A stretch of DNA of 7,623 bases, from contig CALMVY010000198.1 of assembly GCA_937873245.1 (NCBI GenBank), forward strand, positions 1-7,623, read 5' to 3'. The position numbers were made by a program, and so were the translations under genes. This document shows positions 1 through 5,161 of this stretch, in pieces. The notes beneath the pieces are model-generated. The model searched no databases, had not been told where the DNA came from, and saw nothing but the letters and a program-made list of their open reading frames with translations. The DNA is from an uncultured Arthrobacter sp. GTDB taxonomy: Bacteria > Actinomycetota > Actinomycetes > Actinomycetales > Micrococcaceae. The stretch's first letter is position 1. Every line of letters starts with the position of its first letter.

Positions 1-85
1 CATCCAACATGCCAATCGCCTCGCCTGTGGCGGCAAGGCCGCTCAATTCAATGGTTTCATAGGAAAGCACACGCTGTTTTGCCAT
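1..85 (-). CDS. 5' fragment of a probable TRAM-domain RNA methyltransferase
   Basis: The minus strand reads from an ATG at 85-83 through 28 codons off the left edge of the window. The peptide begins MAKQRVLSYETIEL and continues SGLAATGEAIGMLD. The pattern of a beta strand, then 'LA..GEAIG', then an acidic residue resembles the start of TRAM domains that open RlmD/TrmA-type 23S rRNA uracil-5 methyltransferases. In those proteins the domain binds RNA ahead of the SAM-dependent catalytic domain. Only 28 residues are visible and no catalytic motif is included, so the family call is tentative. I see no strong Shine-Dalgarno before the ATG; an in-frame TTG lies two codons upstream. The gene is divergent from the glycosidase gene at 329. 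Its codons (ATT, GAA, TTG, CAA-like usage) match that gene and not the GC-rich genes beyond 1030. Confidence 0.42.
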   Translation of the reverse strand, partial: MAKQRVLSYETIELSGLAATGEAIGMLD

Positions 86-328
86 CGGCAAGAACTGTAC
101 CACAGATGGCAGCGAAGATGCGCAAGAAAGTCCGGCCAGAAATCTAGCAAGAGAAATCGGCAATTACACAATTCCCGATCTAGCCAGTATACTTTTATGA
201 GAGACATTGCTGCCCCACCCTTCTCTTGGCATCTTTACTTGGCATCTTTACGCGTCCAATGCGCCCCTACTACACTCGACCACTTCCTATAGGTCGCCGC
301 TTTCAGTTAAACAGGAGATCATCACCCT
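86..328. other. Divergent intergenic region with possible promoter
   Basis: This is a 243-bp non-coding, relatively AT-rich stretch between two divergent genes. A TATACT at 188-193 is a good -10 match for plus-strand transcription toward the glycosidase gene, but no convincing -35 lies 16-18 nt upstream; the nearest candidate, TTACAC at 164-169, is poor. A perfect 13-bp tandem duplication lies at 225-251. The only Shine-Dalgarno is AGGAG at 313-317, 11 nt before the ATG at 329. I see no tRNA, terminator or short ORF worth calling here. Control by a sugar-responsive regulator would fit the neighbouring gene, but no operator can be named. Confidence 0.45.
225..251. repeat. 13-bp tandem direct repeat, two copies
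   Basis: The unit CTTGGCATCTTTA occurs at 225-237 and again at 238-250 with no mismatch and no spacer, and one further C (251) continues the period. It lies about 35 bp downstream of the TATACT box at 188-193 and about 80 bp upstream of the glycosidase start, so it would be in the untranslated leader if that -10 is real. It could be a slippage duplication or a pair of tandem protein-binding half-sites; the sequence alone does not decide. Confidence 0.75.
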
Positions 329-934
329 ATGTCAATCAAAATCGCCATGATCGGAGCCGGTTCCATCGGCTTCACCCGCAAGCTCATGCACGACGTTTTG
401 GCGGTGCCGGAATTGGCCGACACCACCTTTGCCATGATGGATATTTCGGCGCATAACCTGCAAATGGTCGAGCAATTGTGCGTGCGCGACATCCGCGCCA
501 ATAACCTGCCTGCCACCGTCGTCGCTACCACCGACCGCCGCGCAGCCATCCGCGATGCCGACTATGTGATTTGCACCATCCGCCAGGGGGGCCTCGCCGC
601 CTTCCAAACCGACATCGACATTCCGCTGAAATATGGCATCGACCAATGCGTGGGCGATACGCTGTGTGCGGGCGGCATTATGTATGGACAGCGCACCATC
701 CCCGCCCTGCTCGAAATTTGCGACGACATTCGTGAAGTCGCCCAGCCCGATTGCCTTTTCCTCAACTACTCGAACCCGATGGCGATGAATGTGTGGGCGT
801 GCAACACCTATGGCGGCGTGCCGACCATCGGCCTCTGCCACGGCGTGCAGGGAGGCCACTGGCAGATCACCCGCTGCATCGAGAACTGGGCCAAGCAAGA
901 GGGGCTGATCGGCCCGGACGAAAGTATCCACTAA
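329..934 (+). CDS. Family 4 glycoside hydrolase (MelA-like), 3'-truncated
   Basis: This encodes the N-terminal half of a GH4 alpha-galactosidase/alpha-glucosidase-type enzyme. GH4 enzymes are cytosolic and cleave glycosides by an NAD+- and divalent-metal-dependent redox-elimination mechanism. The 201 residues contain the Rossmann NAD-binding loop GAGSIGFT (residues 9-16), an acidic Asp at 38 after the second strand, the conserved NYSNPM segment (146-151), and the Cys170-His171 pair expected to bind the metal. Family members usually have about 430-480 residues. This one stops at a TAA (932-934) just where the 'GINH' metal-ligand segment and the rest of the catalytic domain should follow. Reading the other two frames past 934 does not recover it, so this is not a simple frameshift. 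The start is supported by AGGAG at 313-317, 11 nt upstream. The product is almost certainly inactive if made. Substrate specificity cannot be assigned, and codon use differs clearly from the genes after 1030. Confidence 0.85.
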   Translation: MSIKIAMIGAGSIGFTRKLMHDVLAVPELADTTFAMMDISAHNLQMVEQLCVRDIRANNLPATVVATTDRRAAIRDADYVICTIRQGGLAAFQTDIDIPLKYGIDQCVGDTLCAGGIMYGQRTIPALLEICDDIREVAQPDCLFLNYSNPMAMNVWACNTYGGVPTIGLCHGVQGGHWQITRCIENWAKQEGLIGPDESIH

Positions 935-1029
935 GACCATGGTTGTTATTCCCCTAGCACCCATCGCCACAGTCTTTCAGCGCGATGTTGGGAGCGTAAG
1001 AGTAGGACTACTTGTTTTACGGTCGTCCG
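935..1029. other. Junction segment between two compositionally different regions
   Basis: This roughly 95-bp stretch runs from the abnormal stop of the truncated glycosidase to the 3' end of mutM. It does not continue the glycosidase in any frame and shows no coding sign of its own. It carries an interrupted dyad, AGTAG-GA-CTACT at 1001-1012, flanked by GTAA (996-999) and TTAC (1017-1020). No U-tract terminator for mutM is visible. The break between the two sources must lie here or at the last few codons before 934. Confidence 0.6.
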
Positions 1030-1995
1030 CTACCAGCGTCCGTTCCGTGGCCGGGGCTGGCAGACGGGGCACGAGTAGGAGGAACGGTTCATGAACTGGT
1101 CACGCCGGAGGGTGCTGACGAGGCCTGCCTGGGCGCAGCGTTTGCATTCCTTGCCCTCCCGGCCGTAGGCGTTGAGGGACCGGTCGAAGTAGCCGGACGC
1201 GCCGTTGACGTTGACGTACAGCGAGTCGAAGCTGGTGCCGCCGGCCGCGAGGGCGTCGGTCATGACCTCGCGGGCGGCGTCGAGGACCCGCTCGGCTTCA
1301 GCCCGCCGGAGCGTGTCCGTGGGCCGGGCGAAGTGCAGCCGCGCCTTCCAGAGTGCCTCGTCCGCGTAGATGTTTCCGATTCCCGAGACGAGCCCCTGGT
1401 CCAGGAGGGCGCGTTTGAGGCCGGTTTTGCGGGTCCGCAGACGGCGGTAGAACTCGTCGAAGGAGAAGTAGGGGTCCAGCGGGTCCCGCGCGATGTGCGA
1501 GGCTTCCTCGGCAATGAGCGGCAGGGGCGTTTCGGCGAGTCCGCCGGGACCGCCGTCGGAGGTGGGGACCAGCGAGGTGAGGAAGAGTCCGCCGAAGATC
1601 CGCTGGTCAACGAACCGGAGCTGCTCCGGCATCCCGTCAGCCGGGCTGAGGCGCAGGCGGACTTTCAGGTGTTTCTCGTCCGGCACCCCGGCGTCCTGCA
1701 TGAGGAGCTGGCCGGACATGCCCAGGTGCGCCATGAGCGCCACGGCGGGCATGGTGGTTTCGGCTGCGCCGACGCCCACTGCGGGGGTATCCGCCAGCGG
1801 CATCCAGAGGAACTTTCCGCGCCGGACCACGTCCAGGACCCGGGCGCCTTCAAGGTTGCCGGCGAAGTCCTCCGGGCCGAGCGCGTGCCGACGGACGGAG
1901 CGCGGATCCACCACCTCAACGGCGGTGATGGTCCGGCCCCGTACCCAGCTCACCAGGCCGCGGCGGACAACTTCGACCTCGGGAAGTTCAGGCAC
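1030..1995 (-). CDS. mutM: Formamidopyrimidine-DNA glycosylase (Fpg/MutM)
   Basis: This is the bifunctional base-excision repair enzyme that removes 8-oxoguanine and ring-opened purines and nicks the abasic site by beta,delta-elimination. The 321-residue product starts MPELPEVE. After Met removal Pro2 is the catalytic nucleophile and Glu3 the general acid. Lys61 in RRGKFLW matches the conserved Lys57 of E. coli. The HLGMSGQL loop (90-97) and SGIGNIYADE (204-213, with the H2TH Asn208) are present. The C-terminal zinc finger has Cys284, Cys287, Cys309 and Cys312, with the FMNRSSY signature just before the second pair. The length is somewhat above the usual 270-290 because of inserts near residues 70-83 and 140-160. 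The start is a GTG at 1995-1993, required by the invariant PELPEVE. It lies 8 nt after the rnc stop with only a weak AGG upstream, so translation is probably coupled to rnc. It is the last gene of the yceD-rpmF-rnc-mutM operon. Confidence 0.97.
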   Translation of the reverse strand: MPELPEVEVVRRGLVSWVRGRTITAVEVVDPRSVRRHALGPEDFAGNLEGARVLDVVRRGKFLWMPLADTPAVGVGAAETTMPAVALMAHLGMSGQLLMQDAGVPDEKHLKVRLRLSPADGMPEQLRFVDQRIFGGLFLTSLVPTSDGGPGGLAETPLPLIAEEASHIARDPLDPYFSFDEFYRRLRTRKTGLKRALLDQGLVSGIGNIYADEALWKARLHFARPTDTLRRAEAERVLDAAREVMTDALAAGGTSFDSLYVNVNGASGYFDRSLNAYGREGKECKRCAQAGLVSTLRRDQFMNRSSYSCPVCQPRPRNGRW

Positions 1996-2003
1996 GTGTG
2001 TGC

Positions 2004-2795
2004 CTAGGCGCCGGTCTGGGACTTCAGCTGCTGCGCGCCGGGCGCAGCAGTTTCAGCCGGCGCCGCCGCTTCCGGGGCGGCTGCGTCTGGCGCAATTGCT
2101 TCCGTGGTAACGGTCGACGGCGCCGACAGCCTCCGCCACGCATCCGCGGCGGCTTCCTGTTCGGCTTCCTTTTTGGAGTTGCCCGAGCCGGTGCCGTAGT
2201 CGTTGCCCCCGATGCGCAGAATCGCTTCGAAGGTCCGGGCGTGGTCCGGCCCGGACCCCTCCACGGCGTAATTGATCGTCCCGAGTTGGCGGCTGGCCGC
2301 CAGCTCCTGGATGCTCGTCTTCCAGTCGGTGCCGGCGCCGAGCGCGGCAGCGTCCTTCAGCAGCGGCCCGATCAGGCGCATGACCAGCTGGCGTGCCGTC
2401 TCGATGTCGTTGGAGACGTAGGTGGCGCCGATCAGCGCCTCCATGGTGTCCGCGAGGATGGACGCCTTGTTCTTGCCCTCGGTGAGCTTTTCGCCCTGTC
2501 CGAGGTAGATGTAGTCACCAAGACCGATGCTGCGGCCGATGCCCGCGAGGGCCCGGGTGCTGACCACGGCGGAGCGGCGCTTGGCCAGGTCGCCTTCGGG
2601 CAGGGTGGGGTTGTCACGGTACAGCGCGTCGGTCACCGAGAACCCCAGAATGGAGTCGCCCAGGAACTCGAGCCGTTCGTTGGTGGGGATGCCGCCGTTT
2701 TCGTAGGCGTAGGAACGGTGTGTGAGCGCAAGACGAAGCGTCCCGGCGTCAATAGTGACACCGAGACGCTTCAGAAGCTCTTCAGTTGAAGACAT
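2004..2795 (-). CDS. rnc: Ribonuclease III
   Basis: This is the double-strand-specific endoribonuclease that acts as a homodimer in the cytoplasm. It releases pre-16S and pre-23S rRNA from the primary transcript and processes structured mRNAs. The 263-residue product has the RNase III signature NERLEFLGDS (39-48) with metal-binding Glu43 and Asp47, and the second acidic pair Asp116 and Glu119 in ADTMEALIGA. A double-stranded-RNA-binding domain spans about 157-224, ending in the typical GSGNSKKEAEQEAA helix. Residues from about 225 to the end form a low-complexity Ala/Pro/Thr tail that belongs to neither domain; typical bacterial enzymes end near 220-240. The ATG at 2795 lies 21 nt after the rpmF stop. 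Position between rpmF and mutM suits a ribosome-biogenesis operon. Confidence 0.97.
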   Translation of the reverse strand: MSSTEELLKRLGVTIDAGTLRLALTHRSYAYENGGIPTNERLEFLGDSILGFSVTDALYRDNPTLPEGDLAKRRSAVVSTRALAGIGRSIGLGDYIYLGQGEKLTEGKNKASILADTMEALIGATYVSNDIETARQLVMRLIGPLLKDAAALGAGTDWKTSIQELAASRQLGTINYAVEGSGPDHARTFEAILRIGGNDYGTGSGNSKKEAEQEAAADAWRRLSAPSTVTTEAIAPDAAAPEAAAPAETAAPGAQQLKSQTGA

Positions 2796-2816
2796 CTTAG
2801 TCAGCCAGTTGGCGGA

Positions 2817-3020
2817 TTAGACGTCTGCGACCTTGCGGCCCTTGTATTCAAGGAACAGCGCGGTGCCAGCCGAGTCGGTAACGACCTTTGCCTGGTGCGG
2901 CAGGCTGTACGTGACCTGGCCGTTCTCGACAGTCTTCACCAGGTGGGGGGCAGTTGCCTTCCACTGGGAGCGGCGGGCGCGGGTATTCGAGCGAGACATT
3001 TTCCGCTTCGGGACAGCCAC
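2817..3020 (-). CDS. rpmF: 50S ribosomal protein L32, zinc-free type
   Basis: This is a small basic protein of the large ribosomal subunit. The 67-residue product has the L32 N-terminal signature VPKRKMSRSNTRARRSQW (residues 3-20). The central region, where zinc-binding L32 proteins carry two CxxC-type pairs, reads HLVKTVENGQ and SLPHQAKVV with no cysteine at all, so this is a 'C-minus' L32. Many actinobacteria carry such forms, alone or beside a zinc-binding paralogue used when zinc is plentiful. The start is GTG at 3020-3018, fixed by the conserved AVPKRK beginning. The upstream Shine-Dalgarno is poor (a GAGAG about 14 nt away), so translation may depend on ribosomes leaving yceD, whose stop is 36 nt upstream. 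The yceD-rpmF pairing is conserved across bacteria. Confidence 0.97.
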   Translation of the reverse strand: MAVPKRKMSRSNTRARRSQWKATAPHLVKTVENGQVTYSLPHQAKVVTDSAGTALFLEYKGRKVADV

Positions 3021-3056
3021 GGCTAACTCATTTCTCTCTAGTCCAACACTTACAAA

Positions 3057-3605
3057 TCAGTTTTGCCGGTCAGGCTTAGCCAAGTCAGCTAGGGCAGCCC
3101 AGCGAGGATCTACGACCTCGTGGTGATGCCCCGGCTCGTCTTCCAGGCGAACTCCGCATTCGGAGCAAAGGCCCTGGCAGTCTTCCCGGCACACCGGCTG
3201 GAACGGCAGCATGGTTACAACTGCGTCCCGCAACACCGGCTCAAGATCGATCAGATCGTGCTCGACTCGACGTTGCTCTTCTTCGTCTTCTTCATCCGAG
3301 AACTCAGCGTCCTCGTAGAAGAAAAGTTCTTGCACATTGACCTCTTGGTCATACGCAAGGGGATCCAGGCATCGGCCGCACTCGCCGGTTACTTCGACGT
3401 GCGCGGTACCTGATACCAAAATTCCTTCGTGTACGGCCTCCAGCCGCAGATCCAGCTCGACATCCGAGCCTTCCTGCACGCCAATGAGTGCCACACCAAG
3501 ATCACTCGGTGCGGGTACATGTTCCGTCAGCGTCCGCATGCTTCCCGGACTGCGTCCGAGGTCCTTGACGTCGAACGCCAAGGGCGAACTAGCATCTCGT
3601 TTAAT
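3057..3605 (-). CDS. yceD: DUF177/YceD family ribosome-biogenesis protein, ATT start
   Basis: This is a YceD/DUF177 protein, a family linked to 23S rRNA accumulation (called Duf177 in plants and bacteria) and nearly always encoded beside rpmF. It has two cysteine clusters: ECGRC (Cys76, Cys79) and CREDCQGLCSECG (Cys139, 143, 147, 150). Between them is a very acidic stretch (EDAEFSDEEDEEE). The product is 182 residues in the frame chosen here. A standard caller would start at TTG (3581-3579), giving 174 residues, but that codon has no Shine-Dalgarno and would drop the residues before AFDVKDLGR. Upstream in frame, KRDASSPL restores the SPL-hydrophobic-D pattern that I recall as typical of actinobacterial family members. 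It is preceded by an ATT at 3605-3603, which sits 5 nt after a perfect AGGAG (3615-3611). No ATG, GTG or other TTG lies between the in-frame TAA upstream and this point. The gene is certain; the start is likely but unproven. It is first in the operon, transcribed from the promoter at 3639-3668. Confidence 0.93.
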   Translation of the reverse strand: MKRDASSPLAFDVKDLGRSPGSMRTLTEHVPAPSDLGVALIGVQEGSDVELDLRLEAVHEGILVSGTAHVEVTGECGRCLDPLAYDQEVNVQELFFYEDAEFSDEEDEEEQRRVEHDLIDLEPVLRDAVVTMLPFQPVCREDCQGLCSECGVRLEDEPGHHHEVVDPRWAALADLAKPDRQN

Positions 3606-3610
3606 GAGAA

Positions 3611-3617
3611 CTCCTGT
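3611..3617 (-). promoter_or_regulatory. Ribosome binding site that sets the yceD start
   Basis: On the minus strand this reads ACAGGAG, the strongest Shine-Dalgarno in the operon. Five nucleotides separate it from the ATT at 3605, an ideal distance. The TTG at 3581 lies about 29 nt away, too far to be served by it. This supports an AUU initiation codon. Confidence 0.7.
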
Positions 3618-3638
3618 TGAACATATGACCGACGTACT

Positions 3639-3668
3639 ATCTTAGCCTGATCTTCCGGACGGACTCAA
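3639..3668 (-). promoter_or_regulatory. Sigma-70/SigA-type promoter of the yceD-rpmF-rnc-mutM operon
   Basis: On the minus strand, TTGAGT (3668-3663) and TAAGAT (3644-3639) are separated by 18 nt. The first matches TTGACA at four positions, and the second fits the actinobacterial TAnnnT pattern. Transcription would start near 3632, giving a leader of about 27 nt before the ATT start. It lies just downstream of the hairpins that follow coaD, which separates the operon from coaD. Confidence 0.6.
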
Positions 3669-3680
3669 ACCGGGGCACGC

Positions 3681-3718
3681 CTGCGGTTCACACCGCAGTC
3701 CGGCCCCGATACGGGCCG
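3681..3718 (-). terminator. Tandem hairpins after coaD, possible terminator
   Basis: Two adjacent perfect stem-loops lie in the coaD-yceD gap. The first has 7-bp arms CTGCGGT (3681-3687) and ACCGCAG (3692-3698) with a 4-nt loop. The second has 6-bp arms CGGCCC (3701-3706) and GGGCCG (3713-3718) with a 6-nt loop. On the minus strand they follow the coaD stop (3770) by about 50 nt. No U tract follows, which is common for GC-rich actinobacterial terminators but weakens the call. They could also be an upstream regulatory element of the yceD promoter. Confidence 0.45.
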
Positions 3719-3769
3719 CGCAACCGGCAGCAGGCCGCCGAGTACCGATCAAGCTTACCCTCTGTGCGG

Positions 3770-4255
3770 CTAGTCCTGGACCGGCCCGCCCGAGTGCAGC
3801 CGTTTCAGCACCGAACGGGGCACAAACTCGGACACATTGCCGCCCAGGGTGAACACTTCCTTGATCAAGGTCGAGGACAAGTGCAGGTAGTGGCTTTCCG
3901 CGGGCAGGAAGACTGTCTCGACGCCGGTGAGCTGCCGGTTCATCGTCGCCATCGGCAGTTCATAGTCGAAGTCGGAGGAGGAACGGAGGCCCTTGACGAT
4001 CGCGGACACGCCCCGCTGGCGGCAGTATTCGGCGAGGAGCCCCTCCCCCACCGGTTCCACCACAATGCCGCGCAGGGACGCCAGCGTTTCCTGCGCCATG
4101 TCGATGCGCTCCTCAAGCGTGAAGCGGTATTTCTTGGCGTAGTTCGTGGAGACGCCCACGATGACCTCGTCAAAGAGGCCTGCGGCCCGGGCAATGACTT
4201 CCAGGTGGCCGTTGTGGATGGGGTCAAAGGAGCCAGGGCATACGGCGCGTCTCAT
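3770..4255 (-). CDS. coaD: Phosphopantetheine adenylyltransferase
   Basis: This enzyme joins ATP and 4'-phosphopantetheine to give dephospho-CoA and pyrophosphate, the penultimate step of coenzyme A synthesis. The 161-residue length is typical. It is a nucleotidyltransferase-superfamily protein with the CPGSFDPIHNGH beginning; His14 and His17 of the HxGH motif bind the ATP phosphates. Arg91 follows in KGLRSSSDFDYE, where the pantetheine and nucleotide sites meet, and the C-terminal LSSTLIKE (126-133) is the ISSTxxR/K-like motif. The ATG at 4255 is fixed by the family start. Its upstream gap to the divergent dehydrogenase is only 48 bp, with TACGGT (minus strand, 4272-4267) a possible -10. In many actinobacteria coaD directly follows rsmD; here rsmD has the same orientation but lies 3 kb away, beyond three plus-strand genes. 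Confidence 0.97.
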   Translation of the reverse strand: MRRAVCPGSFDPIHNGHLEVIARAAGLFDEVIVGVSTNYAKKYRFTLEERIDMAQETLASLRGIVVEPVGEGLLAEYCRQRGVSAIVKGLRSSSDFDYELPMATMNRQLTGVETVFLPAESHYLHLSSTLIKEVFTLGGNVSEFVPRSVLKRLHSGGPVQD

Positions 4256-4291
4256 GCTCCGAACCTACCGTATCGGCGGCGCAGCCCGGGA

Positions 4292-4297
4292 TAACAT
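4292..4297 (+). promoter_or_regulatory. Possible -10 box for a leaderless dehydrogenase transcript
   Basis: TAACAT fits the actinobacterial TAnnnT -10 pattern. Its position, -12 to -7 relative to the A of the ATG at 4304, is what leaderless actinobacterial mRNAs show. The purine-rich GGCGGA at 4298-4303 touches the ATG, so it cannot act as a normal Shine-Dalgarno. No good -35 is visible, hence low confidence. Confidence 0.35.
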
Positions 4298-4303
4298 GGC
4301 GGA

Positions 4304-5161
4304 ATGTCAGCATCGAACATTCCCTTCACCGTGTCCGGGGGCGTGGTCCTCGTGACGGGCGCCGCCATGGGCATGGGCCGCCTGTACGCCCTGCGAGCGG
4401 CCCGCGAGGGCGCCGGCGTCGTGATTCTCTGGGACGTCGACGCCGACGGTCTGGCGAAGACCGCCGCCGAGGTCACCGCCCTCGGGGCGCGCGCCGTCGT
4501 CCGGCAGGTGGACCTCGCCGACCGCACGGCGATTGCCGAGGCCGCGGCCGAGTGCGAGACGGAAGGTCCGCTGACGCTGCTGGTCAACAACGCCGGAATC
4601 GTCCGCGGCGCGCTCTTCTGGGACCACAGCCCGGAGCGGGACATCGCCCTGACCATGGACATCAACGCCCTGGCGCCGATGTACGTCACCCGCGCGTTCC
4701 TCCCGGACATGATGGCCGATGCCGGCCGGCCGCGCCGGGTCCTGAACATCGCCTCCGCCGCCGGCACCGTGTCCAACCCGAGGATGAGCGTCTACGCGGC
4801 CTCCAAGTGGGCCGTGATCGGCTGGAGCGATTCGCTGCGGCTGGAACTCGAGCAGCAGGGCTACGGCCACCTCAAGGTCACCACGTTCTGCCCCAGCTAC
4901 ATCTCCACCGGGATGTTCGACGGCGCCCGCGGCCCGCTGCTGACTCCCCTGATGACGCCGGAGGACGCCGTGGACCGGGCGTGGCGGGCCACCATCGCCG
5001 GACAACCGCAACTGATCGCCCCGGCGACCGCGCAACTCGGGAAGGTCCTGCGCGGCCTGCTGCCGGTGCGCGCCTGGGACTTTGTGGGCGGAAAGGTCTT
5101 CGGGATCTACTCCACCATGGACAAGTTCACCGGGCGGGACCAGAAGGCGGGCACCCGGTGA
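4304..5161 (+). CDS. SDR family NAD(P)-dependent oxidoreductase
   Basis: This is a classical short-chain dehydrogenase/reductase, expected to oxidise an alcohol or reduce a ketone or aldehyde with a nicotinamide cofactor in the cytoplasm. Of the 285 residues, the cofactor loop TGAAMGMG is at 18-25, and Asp44 at the end of the second strand favours NAD(H) over NADP(H). NNAG is at 95-98, and the catalytic tetrad is Asn121, Ser151, Tyr164 and Lys168 (YAASK). The PSYISTGMFDG segment (198-208) recalls the SDR16C group that includes retinol-type dehydrogenases, but the substrate cannot be read from sequence. A C-terminal extension of about 40 residues past the core is rich in hydrophobic residues (GKVLRGLLPVRAWDF). 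It is the first gene of a plus-strand operon: its TGA (5159-5161) overlaps the GTG start of the aminotransferase, so translation is probably coupled. Confidence 0.93.
   Translation: MSASNIPFTVSGGVVLVTGAAMGMGRLYALRAAREGAGVVILWDVDADGLAKTAAEVTALGARAVVRQVDLADRTAIAEAAAECETEGPLTLLVNNAGIVRGALFWDHSPERDIALTMDINALAPMYVTRAFLPDMMADAGRPRRVLNIASAAGTVSNPRMSVYAASKWAVIGWSDSLRLELEQQGYGHLKVTTFCPSYISTGMFDGARGPLLTPLMTPEDAVDRAWRATIAGQPQLIAPATAQLGKVLRGLLPVRAWDFVGGKVFGIYSTMDKFTGRDQKAGTR

Noticed and set aside
935..1030. Simple frameshift as the cause of the glycosidase truncation
   Set aside because: I read all three plus frames past 934 and found none of the expected GINH or downstream GH4 motifs, so sequence is missing, not shifted.
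1012..2007. Long plus-strand open frame across mutM
   Set aside because: Shadow of mutM; Gly/Val/Arg-rich with no domain, while the minus strand encodes a complete Fpg.
3527..3595. Small out-of-frame ORF on the minus strand starting ATG at 3595, 22 codons, inside the yceD start region
   Set aside because: It has no own Shine-Dalgarno at a proper distance, and the AGGAG at 3611 fits the ATT in the yceD frame better; the short peptide has no recognisable feature.
3679..3720. tRNA-like T-arm (CGGTTCACACCG) between coaD and yceD
   Set aside because: The loop lacks the invariant A58, and no acceptor, D or anticodon stems flank it; it reads better as a plain 7-bp hairpin.
4552..5157. Upstream extension of the aminotransferase frame, as a possible 604-residue fusion
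   Set aside because: The extension is Arg/Pro/Gly-rich shadow sequence antisense-like to normal proteins and fully overlaps the convincing SDR gene; the family starts near 5158.
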